DNA from: Owenia fusiformis
Lineage: Eukaryota; Annelida; Polychaeta; Sabellida; Oweniidae
Assembly (NCBI GenBank): GCA_903813345.2
Contig: CAIIXF020000011.1
Coordinates: 28,016,166 to 28,080,165 of the forward strand
Direction: 5' to 3'
Length of the DNA stretch: 64,000 bases
Both the position numbers and the translations under genes were made by a program. Positions 11,943-24,363 of this stretch are shown in pieces. How positions within the stretch are numbered: position 1 is the first letter of the stretch; each line of letters opens with the position of its first letter. A model generated the notes under the pieces. It had not been told where the DNA came from. It did no database searches and worked only from the letters and a program-made list of their open reading frames with translations.

Positions 11943-14900
11943 CAACGTCAATAACATACTTTCCTGTAGATATTAGTTTAAACGAAAATAGTGCTTAGAT
12001 GATGATTAGTTCTACATGGTTTTTCATGAGTGCTTGAAATATACATTTCCACACATAGTCAATCATGTCCATTGTGCCTAGAATATCTAGGCATGCCACG
12101 TGACCTACTTGACATTTTTTAAATTCTATCTTAACACTCTTTCGCTATGTGCGTAAATGAATTAAGGCTAGCTTCAATGGTTCTCGTGCAATAAATAACC
12201 CACAAATTATTGACTCCTATGCTTAAATCCTTTAGCCATAACATTTCAAAACAGAATAGAGAAAAGTCATGATCAGTTAACAGTTCTTGTTTCCTTGGCT
12301 TAAAAATGTAGTAATCATTAATGGTATAGAAAGACAAGGCTGTTTATACCCGAGTTCTTTAGCTTGATGACAGCTAAATGTGCTCGCCATTGACTATATG
12401 TGATTGTGATATCTATCTTATCATTGTATTCTAAAAAGATTTGAAAAGTGATGTCATATCATAGACTCGCTGATTAAAAGGATATTTTTTGTATTTATTA
12501 TGCATGTGACTTATCTTAGTTTAAAGTCTTGATCTAACAAGGGCGACCATTATGTTTGACCCATGTGAGTACGTTTTTAAACCTTTCCAAAATAAAAAGA
12601 ATGGCGCTGTCTTAAAACACATTTCTAAGAGACCTATACCTTGGACTATGATTAGAGAGCCACACTTACTACAAATTGCATAAAGATTTACCCAAATTAC
12701 GAATCTATTAAAAGTGCTATCTCACCTAACCTCACCATAGTCACGCGGTTATGAAATGTCAACTTTCAACATCATCATAGTATTTCAAATGAAATATGAG
12801 TGAAAAGGACCTTTCCTTTTCACAAAAATGTAATTCTGGTGTAAATTTTGAAGTTTGGCCAAGGTTGGTCAAACTTATGTGTCTGGTATCTACTCAAATT
12901 TGATTGGTTAAAAACACAAGATTTTATTTGAGTTGAGTGGAAATCTTCTGGCTCCAATTGGTGGTTAATGATAGAACGTTTGGCTATCTCGCCCCTGCCT
13001 CGCATAACCATATGAAGTATATTTATTTCATATTTCGTGAACTCATATAATATTCTTATGCAGAAAATGATTTTACATTAATATTTATATAAAATAATAT
13101 AAAATGAATAAAATAAACCAAACTAAAGGGTCTTGTATTTATTTTAATTTGTATCAATTCAAATCTCATCAACTCAAAGTCAGATCACGAAGACCAAGGA
13201 TCAAGAAGGTCAAGCCAGAATTTAAGGGCAATGGGTAAGTAAAAGTCACGTTGAATCGTAGATAAAAAGTAAACAAGAATCGTTTATCCGTTTGATCCTT
13301 TCTTTTCAAAGGCCCAATCAAGCTAGGGTTAAGTAAACAACGCTTAAAAATGTGAAAATAACTACATATTATCTATATATAGTTGTTTTGATCATTGATC
13401 ATTTTAATCTGGAAGATATCATAATGATATATTATCAATAATATGTAACATCAAAACTGTAACAACGTGTCAGTTTGCCCTCTTAAATGCTTGTTTTTGT
13501 TAGTCCCTTTTTGTTTTGCTCTTTGGTCTTTCCGTTTAGCAATTTTGCCTACTTTACACATGTATTGGATAAAATATTTACTCTATGAACCCGAACTCAC
13601 ACCCATCCATAAAACATAGTTCCAACCCTTGAGTTGAGTAAAACTTAACCAAAATAAACCACGATGAGGAACACTCAGGGCACCGTATAACCCCTGCACT
13701 TGTGCTTATCAGTTTTTGTAAAGACATATAAACATGAGTGCAAAAAGGGGAAGGTCAGTCAAAAATAGTTAGAAAGGGAAAAACGTCGTTATCACAAAAG
13801 TAGGTCTGCTTGAAAAATATGTTCAAATAACACATTTTTGCACAATTACACATGGCTGGGATTAGGGCGAATAGATTACTCACTCCGGATTCCTATTCGA
13901 AATTAAAAATAGGAACAATACTTCTATAGTCCAATAAGAATATCCAATTATTCTTTTGCCCCAATTCTTCATTAAATTGAAGATGCTATAAAACGTAAAT
14001 GTTCGATTTTTAAACAACTGTTTTAGTATACAATAAACATTTTTGTTTTTCAATTCTCAATAGCTTGTTATTCAAAGAAATCAATTTTTCCAGATTGGAA
14101 CATGGACCATTTAGCTTTCATAAGAGTGTGTGGGATCTCGACCCTCCGCTATTATGTATCATAAAACCCAATACTCATACTTTCTTGTATATTGCTAGAT
14201 GTCAAAGCCATATTGGGTAAGTTCGCCATTCATCCAAAAGAATCTCACTCGAACATCTCATTTATGCATTCATAATATTATTACCTAGTCTGCTGCTTTT
14301 ATCTTTTTCATCACGGACTTTGATACATTTCGATATTTCTTCTCGAGTAAATAATGCATTAACAAAACCCAGCCTAAAAATCAACACTCAATGAACACCA
14401 ATTTAAACATTGTATTAGCCAACTAGGTTCGCAATGAATATCTCGTTTGTGATAATATTCGATACAAGCTTAATTTGTTTATGTTGCACTTAAAAGCAAT
14501 GACTAAAATTATAATGAGAAAATGTATTTATCCTCCATATTTTACAAAAATAAAAAAGTTCCGTGATTTCAAAAGAAATTATTTTGAATTGAAAAACTGA
14601 TCGGGCAAAAAGAGAGGCAAGACCTTTTTTATACCAGTCACTATTCTAGATACACCTGTTCACAGAATGTCCACCGGTGAACGATGGCATGCTCTAAAAG
14701 GTGTACTGAGGTCGTCGGTTTAGTGGCTTGAGCCACCACTTAGCCATTATGTGTTTGAAATGCCTGACTAAAAAGTGGCCCCATATAAAGGCCACTGTTT
14801 ACGTATTTTGACAGAAGGATAACTCGAAACGTGGCTTCAAACTGGAGTATGAAGGGTTAAGTACAGGGTGGGCCAAAAAACAACCCCCTAGCCGATATTT

Positions 14901-15500
14901 CTGATAAATGTTCATTTTTTAACATGTACACCAACAACGATATTTCATTTTAAAGACAATTCAATTTGCAACAAAATGATATATAATAGAACAATTGTCA
15001 ACTACACTGCCTCGAGATATAACCATTTATGTGACATGGGGTCAAAAAACACCTTCTCAATGTTCATCGATTTTGCGAACAATAGCCTATTTCTACCAAA
15101 TTTTACTGTTCAGTTGAAAATTGCAACATTGTCATGAGTCTTTCATAATTGGATATTATATATTGTTTTCATTCAGGTTTTGAACCATGCATGCTCAATA
15201 AACATGTGTATGCTTATAAAACAAATTCATTTCTTCTTCAGTCTGTCCAAATATGGCTCAATAGACCCACCCCCGGACTCATTTTCAGATCGGATTATTC
15301 GCTTAAGACGCGAAAGCCATGGGTATAATTGATGGATCCTTGCGGAAGTACCATCAAACTCCTAATTATTCATTCCTTCAGTTTGTCTACATCCCTGATA
15401 GGCTAGTGATCTTCATAGACTAACTGCTCTTAATGCCCCAAGTATTATACATGTAATTAACAGGATAGACTCTATATATCAATAAGCAAGAATAGGGACA
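11943..15500. other. 3' UTR and intergenic, no gene recognised
   Basis: The first AATAAA after the receptor stop codon is at 12190-12195. Beyond that is AT-rich sequence with only short frames. A 41-codon frame at 13104-13234 ends in a perfect donor-like GG/GTAAGT but has no recognisable content. A TACAGGGTGGGCCAAAAAA motif at about 14863 resembles ends of common invertebrate transposons. Confidence 0.5.
12190..12195 (+). terminator. Candidate polyadenylation signal of the lectin/CUB gene
   Basis: AATAAA about 250 bp after the TAA at 11942, the first canonical hexamer downstream on this strand. Confidence 0.45.
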
Positions 15501-15639
15501 TTTGCGATAAAAGGCTACTCAAATCGAGATGGCATTTCTCTGAAAAGGTAGTGGTGTCCACTCGGTGTTTCCCAAAAAGGAAAGACCGTACAGGCCCTGT
15601 TTTTGTTGAACCAGGAGCAAAAATATACTCTGAATGTTA

Positions 15640-15930
15640 ATGACATGAGGTGTTAAAAAGGACTCCTCAAGGATATAAAAAACATTCATTTTCTGATAGG
15701 AAAGTGCTTCATCACACAGGTCCAATGCTAGCCTGGAGTTTTTGGAGATTCGAAATGACACCATCTCTAGCCCGGACAAATGGCTTACTGGCAGTCCAGA
15801 TGCCAATAATGTTGATTTTTATACCTGGGGGCATCTAGAACAGTTGGTATTTAAAGATACCCAGCCTGTAAAAGGATCACGGATACTGAGTGATCTAGTC
15901 CACCCAAGAGCCTTGCTAAATTCATCTCAA
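15640..15930 (+). pseudogene. Decayed mariner/Tc1-type (DDE/D) transposase fragment
   Basis: The frame starting at 15742 contains GSPDANNVDFYTWGHLEQLVF. This matches the catalytic-region pattern of mariner/Tc1-like transposases, typically W-P-x-x-SPDLxPxDFFLWGxLKxxVY, including the SPD...DF..WGHL core. The preceding part (about 15650-15740) appears to continue in other frames, which indicates frameshifts. The short frame ends at a TAG at 15988. No flanking TIRs were identified. It is a relic, not an active gene. Confidence 0.55.
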
Positions 15931-16317
15931 TGGACTGGGGTGGTGTCAATAGTTGTTTTTAAATTAAAATTACCCATGTCTTGCTTTTAGTTATTCTTTC
16001 ATGTCAACTTGAAATCTGGGAGTGCCTGAAGCTCCCAGACTTTTATAGATTCTTAGACAAAAGTTCTTTAATTATGCATATAATGATTAAAATTTGTAAA
16101 TAGAAATTGACTGACTGTTATTGACTGCTCCTAGACATCGACCAGTTCTTTTTTTACTATTTTTTCAAATTAAAGTAAAGAAAACCACACTTTCATTTTA
16201 ATTTGAGTTACATATCTCACACAGACACCATAGGACATATACTTGTGGTAGGATAATGTAACTTGATATCCTAAGGTAGAAACAGCTCTCTGTATTAATC
16301 TGAAAGGACCTGCTATC

Positions 16318-16392
16318 CTTATCCTGGCGATTGAACCCAGGACCTTGGCATCGGGAGTCCATTGTGCTAACCTTTACACCACAGAACGGAAG
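16318..16392 (-). repeat. tRNA-derived (SINE-like) sequence
   Basis: On the minus strand there is a pol III A-box-like TGGTGTAAAGG (16371-16381) followed by a B-box-like GGTTCAATCGC (16327-16337) with tRNA-like spacing. Sequence between them reads ACTCCCGATG, but acceptor and anticodon stems do not pair properly. This is therefore a tRNA-derived repeat or pseudogene rather than a functional tRNA. Confidence 0.5.
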
Positions 16393-16399
16393 TGACAAA

Positions 16400-18198
16400 C
16401 ATTTTAATCGGTATTTAGACTATATCTGGGATGGTTATTACAAACATTTTTATTTAAATATGTTTATAACAAAATGATTTAATTTTGCAACATTTAGATT
16501 TATTACGCAAATCTTTTTCAAGCAAGTCTCATCAAGGCTACCCTTTGCATTCGTTTGACTTCACTTCTTAAAAGAGAGCTTCGTCCTCACTCTTTCAAAC
16601 TAAAATAAACCTGTGAACTCACCGCGCCAATCAGTGTTCGTCGGCCAAATTTGACCGACGTTCTATATATGGTCATTCCTTCTGACGTCATCGTTGAGCC
16701 CGGAATTGACCAATGACATGCGCATATTTAATTAGAACGCATTAGGCGTATGTTTCTTCAAGCTCGCTGATTAGTGGAAGAAAGGTCAGCGCGTAGGTCA
16801 AAAGTGATTTATTACCCAAACTGTCACCAGTACCCGTCGTGGGGGCAGGGCTACTAAACTGTAATATGGTCTCTACTAGGCAGAGTGTAGTTTAACTAGA
16901 CTCTGCACGCAGGGTACACAAAGGCTTTTATAATTATGACATCATGTACATTATGTAATATTGAATAAGACAGAAATAAAAAGTTAAATGAAATGAAATG
17001 AAAAGTTAAAATGGAAGAACGATCATTAAACCAATACCTGCCATCTGGTGATCCGTAACATATTAATAAAAGTTCAAACATTTTACATGAAACACATCCA
17101 ATTTCATCCTTTGGATTCAATCCATACATGCTTACCCAAGTCTTTTCAAAACCTATCAAAAATGTCTTATTTTTGCATACAATTGTATAAGAAAGCTATA
17201 ACTTGAAGAGATCACTAAATTATCAGACATAATACCGTTTACTCAATGTTTCATGCTTGTTCCCTTGGGAGCCAGGCCTTTCAGATTTTCAGATAAACAT
17301 TTGTTTTAATTTGAAATGAAAAACTAATTTTAATCGTGACCATAAAAAGGACTGGCAGAATGGTTCCACAATATCCCTCTCGAACTATGTTTGCTGCGAT
17401 TATGATATTGATAGCTTCAATTCAATTTTAGAAATGTAATGCTTGGGGCCATTTTTTCGTCAAAATACTTACATAAAACCTAAAATATGGTCCACAATGG
17501 AGTGAAGAGGGTTAAATTTAATCTTTTTATTTTTCTGAATGTAATCTCTAAAAGATGGCCTAATCAGCAGAGTCCAGTCCACAGAGGGCAGTCCACTTTT
17601 TACTGGTGTCAGGCCACTTTTTAGAATATGCCATAGACTAAGAGCAATCACGTAGAAGGCAAATGTTCAAACCACAAAGCACGTGCTATTAATCAATAAA
17701 CAACCAACCCTTCTTTTTACTTCAAGTATTATTGTTACCCAATTGAAATAAATTCGGACTCATTGAAAAAATAAGTAGTTGTATTTGTATTATTATTCCA
17801 TTAACCCAAACTGTTGAAATAATTATTGAGTACATAGTTCCACAGAGAGATATACCTTATGTATCACATATGATTATTAACCTGAGTAGATATATTATAT
17901 TATGCATCACATATGATGAGAAACATAAGTCGTTAAGCATGTCGAATCAGTCTTAAATCATGATTGACAATTATTCTTCAAAGCTCTCTTCAAGAAACAG
18001 AAGTCAAAATCTGAATTGATAGTCACGTGATGACTAAGGTTGGAATTTAAATGAATATTTAGGCGTTTAGAACTTTAGAACTCGGGTAAGATCCAGATCA
18101 AGAATATTGGATGTCTGAAATGTTGGACACAATGAGGTCTAACCACCAACACTGAAGTCGGGCAGAGGATAATCCATCTTATTTCATTGAGTTACACT
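16400..18198. other. Intergenic upstream of the ZIP gene
   Basis: No convincing exon. The 16600-16800 stretch is less AT-rich and contains CCAATCAG, TGACGTCATCG (CRE-like) and CCAATGAC motifs, so it could be promoter-like. A single TGCACGC (16904-16910) fits the metal-response-element core TGCRCNC, but a lone 7-mer is weak evidence. Confidence 0.35.
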
Positions 18199-21100
18199 AT
18201 GTCTCGAAGACCGACTGATTCTTTGGCAGGTAAGTTGATTAAGTTATAATACTTTAACGATAATTTAAGATTACACAATAAGGATAATGCCCTCACAATG
18301 ACAATGACAATGGCATAACAATGACAATGATAATGGCATAACAATGACAATGATAATGGCACGACAATATCACAAGGATCTGTGATACACATTAATTGTT
18401 AAAATAACTAAGCGTGTTTGGATGGATGTGGAAAGCACCACATTGTTAATTAGTTGAAATACAATGAAAGATATCATGAATTGACCATCAGATAAACCAT
18501 GTTTCTATGCCACAACAATGAAATGCTCACATTGTTTTTGTAAAATCATGAATTAGTAGATCTGATCTAAAATGTAACTAGTTATATAATATTTATATGG
18601 ACTTAATAAAACAATGATTTGTAAAAAACGAAACTGGGTTCATCTAGTTAACATTAGATAATAAATCCATAGTACTATGCCTCGTCCACGTGTAGTAATT
18701 GAACAATGTCGTCATGAAGTTGTTGAAAAATTGAACCCATTGATACACTGATGAGTGCCGAATTATCTAGTTAATAATAAATATCCACATCCCTCATACT
18801 TTGAATACATTTAAATCATGAAAAATAGTTGTTATCCATTAAAATGAATTATATTTTCCCTAACCGTAGTTTTGTTTCATTTTATTTATTCATTCGGACA
18901 CTAGTTTTGAAGCAGCGGAACTCTTGTTAAGTGCGTCTGTTTGAAACTTTAGACGTCCTTGTTGTTATGCAGGTTTTAAAAGCAATTTTCAAAGACTGTT
19001 AAGACATGTAAAACATGATTATGAAAACTGTATCACCTTGAAAATGCCGAGCAAAAAGATTCTAGTCATCAGTTTATCGTTGTTAATTGTCAATTCTAAT
19101 GAAACAAATGCACGCGTTATTGTCTATGGTATTCAAAAATTAAATGCATCTCTAACTTCCAATAACGTGGGATTTCTCTCTGCCAAAAGCCGTAATAAGA
19201 AAAAGAGGTTAAATAAACGGCTATTTTGATATCCAGTAATTCTAAAACTGACAATATTAGGCTGACATAAGTAAAACAAGAATAATCTTTTGGAAAGTAG
19301 AAATTGATTTTTTCAAAATTATTGTCGTATTATATTCAAAATATATATGGAATGCAGTATGGCGTCATTGACGTAAGTTGTTTCTGGTTGTACGCACTAA
19401 TGTCGCATTTGATACATATTTTACTTTTCTTTCATTTTTTATTTTTGCAGATTATTTTCATTTTATCAAATATCTCTTAAAACATTTTGATTCCATTTCT
19501 TGTAACCTCAATCAAATAAAAATAATCTCGGAAGTTCACATTAAGGGCAATTTGGGGAAAATATATTTAGCATAACTCACTTTAGGAATAAAGGATCAAC
19601 AATGAATTCATCAAATTTTTACCGGTTTTTAGTTTGTGTGTGATATATTTTTAGGTCTTGCCATTGTAAACATTGGAACTGTTGATCTCATGAAAAAATG
19701 GTTGAAAAATAAGCAAGTAATTGTTCCAGGGTTTAAAAGATTCTTTGAAATCAATCAATCAGTCAAGATAAATACTTGTTTACAACAAAGATATCAAAAC
19801 GATATTGAGGTTTGGCACATTAAAAAATTATTTATGAAAAAAGTTGACCTATTTGTTTATTTGTTGCTGCTTTTTATTTGTACTTTCGCCGGGAGATAAT
19901 TTTAACTTCTCGAACGATCGTGCCGGGTATGTGAACAGATATCCCAGTTTCATATAATAATTAACCTATCATTGTGAAAAATTATAATTTGTTCAGTCCT
20001 TATTAAACAATATATTTTAATGAAAGATACTTTCGCGTAATAAAGCAAGCTTTCATAAAGTTAAAGATGTTCACTAAAATGGAAAATTGCGCATTGTAAA
20101 TATTTTTTCAAATTTTTCGTAAATTGGCAGGAGTTTTATTTATGCAGTTACACTTTTGCAATCTTTTCATTTCTGTTCAATTTCATCATCGCCAAAACAA
20201 TTTCTTCGCAGCAAAAAGTACCATTAGAACTTTCGGCTGTTCGAAGGTTTGCATTCAAAAATACGGAGCTGAGATATGATTTCCATCATATATATATAAA
20301 ATTAATACAAAATTCCATTATTCCAGCGCGATGGGGAGCGGGGGCGATCGCAGTCACTGTTATTGTCCTTGCCTCTCTGTTTGGGTTCTTCCTCATTCCG
20401 TTTATGAAGCGACCTTGGTTCCCCACCCTATTGACAACTCTTATTGGCTTGGCTGTGGGCATATTGGTTGGGATGGGTTGCCTCGCCTTACTGCCAGAGG
20501 TAAGAATACGACGTATAAGTTTGTGATTATGTTATTTGATTACATTGACTAATCAATTTTAATACAGGATTTTATTTCAATGTTTGGTTACGGAGGATAC
20601 CAGAATAATTGATATCTTGTCAGTTGTATAGTTTTGGAGTAAAATTTTAAAGCAATTTTATGAGCTTGAGTTTGCTTTAATTTCATTCAAGACTCGTAGG
20701 TAAATATTGCCTTATTAAAATATTTTAAGAACATTAAATGTCTATTATATAATACATAATAATATAATATTATATAATTTTATATCTTATAGTATATCTA
20801 TCTATTATATTATATAATATTATATTATTTTATATTATATTATATTATATAATTGCCTTATTAAAATATTTTAAGAACATTAAATGTCTATTATATAATA
20901 CATAATAATATAATATTATATAATTTTATATCTTATAGTATATCTATCTATTATATTATATAATATTATATTATATTTTATATTATATTATATTATATTA
21001 TATACATGTATTTCAGGCCTTCAATCTTGAGCACAGCACCCACCCTGATCACATAGCCAAGGCAACAACCATTCTAGGGGGCATGTATTTCTTTTACCTC

Positions 21101-23755
21101 ACGGAGAGAATAGTGAAAATACTGACCATTGGAAAATCACTAGTAAGTGAACCATGAGAAGTGTTTGGTGTATGATATGTGGATGGGCACCCCCCCCCCC
21201 CCCACCCCCAACAAAAAGGAAAAAGCAATTTTATAAAATTTGTTGAAACAAAACATAACAAAATTATAGTTTTAATGCTTAGAAAGAATGCATCATCAAC
21301 AATGTAAATTTTTAAAAATTCCAGGGGTGAACCCCATGTACCCCCCTTTTGGGGCTCGCTTCCCTCTCATAATGCAAACCCAAGAATTCGCACCCCTTGA
21401 TATTTGCTGAATTGTGACTGAGACACTGTTCCAATAAGACACTTAAGTATGTTATCTATATTCTATAAAAATTAAACTAACTCATGTTGTTCTTATTTTG
21501 GTGACTGGTGTCTTAAGGTTATTTTCAGTCAGTATGGAACGTCAGTATGGAACTTTTCATATGTTTCTCATGTTTTTCAAATATATGTGAGTTATGAAAA
21601 GATTTTGATAATTTGATATTGAAACACAAAAGGGGTACATCATTATTTCTTTTTGCTTGAAACTTTTATAACCAGAAACGAGATTTTGATTATTTTTTTC
21701 TTGACTATAAATGACTTTGAATGGCAAATTCACGGCTCCAGCTTTAATTGCATAGTCTTACATCTCTTAAGTGTGCCTGTTTTTGCCTTTGGGACTTAAA
21801 TATAAGAAAAAATATTATATTATGACGCGAGGGACCCTATATTTCACCGCGCACGCATTTACGATGTTCTATTTTGCAGCACGGTGAGGACGTGGATCCC
21901 GTTGAGGTCCATGAGAAGGTGGACTTTTCTCGCCGACAATCTGAGGCCAACATAACACAAAGTCAAAGTCAAGTGAGCCTAGTCCCTCTTGGTCAAGATT
22001 TCCACAAAGATGTCGCAGATACTTATTATCATCCGAAAAGTTCAGAGAATGTAATTGCAAGTTAATTTATCGTGAACTTAATCTAAAATAAGATATCAAC
22101 ATGCAAAATCTCACTACCTACCATTTGTTACAGACGCCGACTTAATGAACACCAACCGCCGAACATCGTCCACAAAAAAAGGTTGAAGAATATCTATGAT
22201 AATACGCCACTTGTGGTTGTGACATAAAAAGGAACTACGGTCTCGTTGTTCCTAACTTTGTCTTATATCTAACTATTTAAACATTTTTCTCGGAGGTTTA
22301 TTTAAAAATATTAGAGTCAAGTTGATTGATTGATGTTTAGAGGATTAATTCCTTTTTGAAAAGTTGTGTTTTCCTACTTCACCATACCCCGCAGGTACCA
22401 CCATAATCCGTTTTCAAAAAGATTATCACCAAACTCATTTTGTTTTCCAGAACGGTTTTTCTGTCAATGGTGTTGAGACTGGTTACATAAATGGTCAGCC
22501 AATCCACATTAACCCATCGGATGGTATGATACACACAGCTGAACTTGAACCAGAGGTACCAAAGAAGAAGACTCCACTCATAGCATGGGTCCTGACGTCT
22601 GCGGAGACGTTCCATCACGTGATCGATGGTATGGCCGTTGGGGTAGCCTTTGCTCGTAGCGTCCTTGGAGGACTTGGGATGGCGCTGGCGATCTTCCTTG
22701 AGGAATTTACTCACAAACTAGGTATGTTTAGAATCCAAGTAATCGTTATAACGTTAAAAGAGTACAATAATCTTAACGTTCGTGCTTTGGGAGCCTTCAA
22801 ACGACGGCTCAAGCATCGATGTAGTTTCATAATGTTCATCTAACCAACGACATTGTTCAACTATTCTGGTAACGATATTGGATCTAACGGGAGGTTGCGG
22901 GAAAATGATCAGGCAGTCTTATAATGATCAAATTCCCTTAACCCAAATCTCAATGGAAATGGTTCCCCAGGTATGGCGTCGTTGTTCTATTGTCACCATA
23001 GGCTTATAATTTTTGTGGATGATGTTCGGCGGTTGGTGTTCGGCGTTCCTCGTCTGTAACAAATGGTAGGTGGTGACATTTTGCATGTTATTCGCCTCGT
23101 TTATAATGCATTCTATTGCAGGAGATTATGCGATCCTACTGAATGCTGGAATGAAGCCTTGTAATGCCATGCTCTTCAACTTTCTCCAATCATGTGGAAA
23201 TATTGTCGGCTTCATCATTGGAATGTTCATTGGTCAAGAAACAGCTGCGGCTGGTTGGATATTTGCAGTGGCATCCGGGATGTTCATATATATAGCTCTC
23301 GTGGATATGGTAAATAAATTCAGATGATATATTAACACATCTCATTTTCTCAGTACAATTGCACTGGAAAGCAACATATAGCTCTCTTTTCCATGGGAAC
23401 TTAACTCACTCTGTACATATATTTACCAAAAAATCGTAATATTGTTAAAATGTTGGCCAGATTGTCAACAAAGATATACAAACTGAGTGATATGGAAAAT
23501 ACAAAATTCTTTCTATTCTAGGTGCCAGAAATGGACAAGACATTGATGACATCCCAGAACAAGAAAGAAGGGACCATTATATTCCTGTTCCAGAACCTTG
23601 GAATCTTCATTGGATTTGGCATCACCCTAATCTTCGCTATTTATGGAGATCAGATTAGTTTTGAAAATAAGAGGAATACGTCATCCCATCTAATGACTGA
23701 ACAATTCATGTCAATTTCCTCTTTGAATTTCTTTAATGAAACATCTTTCTTCTGA
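18199..23755 (+). CDS. SLC39A8/14-like: ZIP-family divalent metal transporter, SLC39A8/SLC39A14 type
   Basis: Predicted exons: 18199-18229, 20327-20499, 21017-21142, 21880-21972 (alternative donor 22050), 22451-22721, 23122-23309 and 23522-23755 (TGA). All phases close, giving 371 residues (397 with the longer exon 4). The core starts RRPTDSLAARWGAGAIAVTV, the usual entry to ZIP TM1, and continues through LLPEAF and FYLTERIVKIL. TM4 is HHVIDGMAVG and TM5 is EEFTHKLGD, where the first E in place of His marks the ZIP8/14 branch. The end is DMVPEMD...FIGFGITLIFAIYGDQI. Known ZIP8/14 proteins carry Zn, Mn, Fe or Cd into the cytosol. Oddities: the conserved Pro of EExPHE is Thr here, and the following Glu is Lys. 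The N-terminal ectodomain is missing; either the ATG at 18199 is the real start or an upstream exon joins (frame open from 18136). Convergent with DDX10. Confidence 0.92.
18230..20326. other. ZIP intron 1
   Basis: Two-kb intron that starts with an (ACAATG)n-type tract (18294-18366). A 63-codon frame at 19038 with a hydrophobic start and an 87-codon frame at 19636 show no family resemblance and are treated as chance. Confidence 0.55.
18294..18366. repeat. ACAATG-type tandem repeat
   Basis: ACAATGACAATGATAATGGC and variants repeat about three times, built from smaller ACAATG units. It lies 65 bp inside ZIP intron 1. Confidence 0.75.
20705..20999. repeat. 147-bp AT-rich tandem duplication next to ZIP exon 3
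   Basis: The block starting ATTGCCTTATTAAAATATTT at 20705 repeats at 20852, a period of 147 bp, with near-identical sequence. Its second half is almost pure TATTATA. The second copy ends within 20 bp of the acceptor of the exon at 21017. Confidence 0.85.
22101..22225 (-). mobile_element. Short TGTCACCACC-end MITE, copy 1
   Basis: Begins GCAAAATCTCACTACCTACC and ends CACTTGTGGTTGTGACAT, with internal CATTTGTTACAGA and CGCCGAACATCGTCCACAAA. It is one of seven copies of a roughly 110-130-bp family in this window. In the consensus the ends read ATGTCACCACC and GGTGGTGACAT, next to a short hairpin at one end. It lies in the ZIP intron before the TM4-TM5 exon. Confidence 0.75.
22985..23087 (+). 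mobile_element. Short TGTCACCACC-end MITE, copy 2 (inverted relative to copy 1)
   Basis: Ends GTAACAAATGGTAGG then TGGTGACATTTTGCATG, with internal TGGATGATGTTCGGCGGT. It is the reverse orientation of the copy at 22101. The two flank the ZIP exon 22451-22721 as an inverted pair. Confidence 0.75.
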
Positions 23756-24241
23756 CACTGATACCAGGACATTGAATAGCAGAAATGTTGCACTTCAACA
23801 TAAATGCCATATATTTAAGGTCCTGTGGTTCATGCATACAGAACCCCATACCAATTGAACAGCTCTGACATTCGGGTGTTTTCACAGAATCATAGTTATT
23901 TTATTTAGTCAATATACAAGATTTCGCCTTATTGGCATTTAAAGATGGTCATGACAGGTGTGGTATATCAGTTGTAAGGAAAAGTGTTATATATCACTTG
24001 AAAGGAGAGATTTGTCCTGTAAGCGTATTTCTTTTTTTAGTTGTATTCATATATTATATATCATAAAGTGACTAGTGTATAATGATATTGGTTTAAAATA
24101 TACAACAGGAACCAAAACATTTAAACCAATATTGAACCTAAGATTTCAATATGTAAGAACTCTGAATATATGTTTGTATGTCTGTTAAATGCACAACTAC
24201 AAAATGGCTTAACATAGATTATTATCATGTAATATAATTTT

Positions 24242-24247
24242 AATAAA
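24242..24247 (+). terminator. Candidate polyadenylation signal of the ZIP gene
   Basis: AATAAA 487 bp after the ZIP stop codon and about 120 bp before the DDX10 stop codon on the other strand. Confidence 0.55.
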
Positions 24248-24321
24248 TATATTAAAAACATTTCTTATATGTTCTCTTATTTAACAAAACCTTTGAAAAT
24301 ATATTGTTGCAATGCAATGAT

Positions 24322-24327
24322 TTTATT
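24322..24327 (-). terminator. Candidate polyadenylation signal of DDX10
   Basis: AATAAA on the minus strand (TTTATT on plus) 37 bp after the DDX10 stop codon. The convergent ZIP signal is about 80 bp away, so the two 3' UTRs are very close or overlap. Confidence 0.6.
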
Positions 24328-24363
24328 AAATATTTCCTTGAATTCCTTGAATTATAAATTATT

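Noticed and set aside
13104-13234. Possible exon: 41-codon basic frame ending at a perfect GG/GTAAGT donor
   Set aside because: No recognisable content, no partner exon nearby, and AT-rich surroundings.
16904-16910. Metal-response element controlling the ZIP gene
   Set aside because: A single 7-base match 1.3 kb upstream of the first exon is expected by chance.
19038-19229. 63-codon frame with a hydrophobic, signal-like start
   Set aside because: Lies in ZIP intron 1, has no family resemblance, no splice support and only chance-level length.
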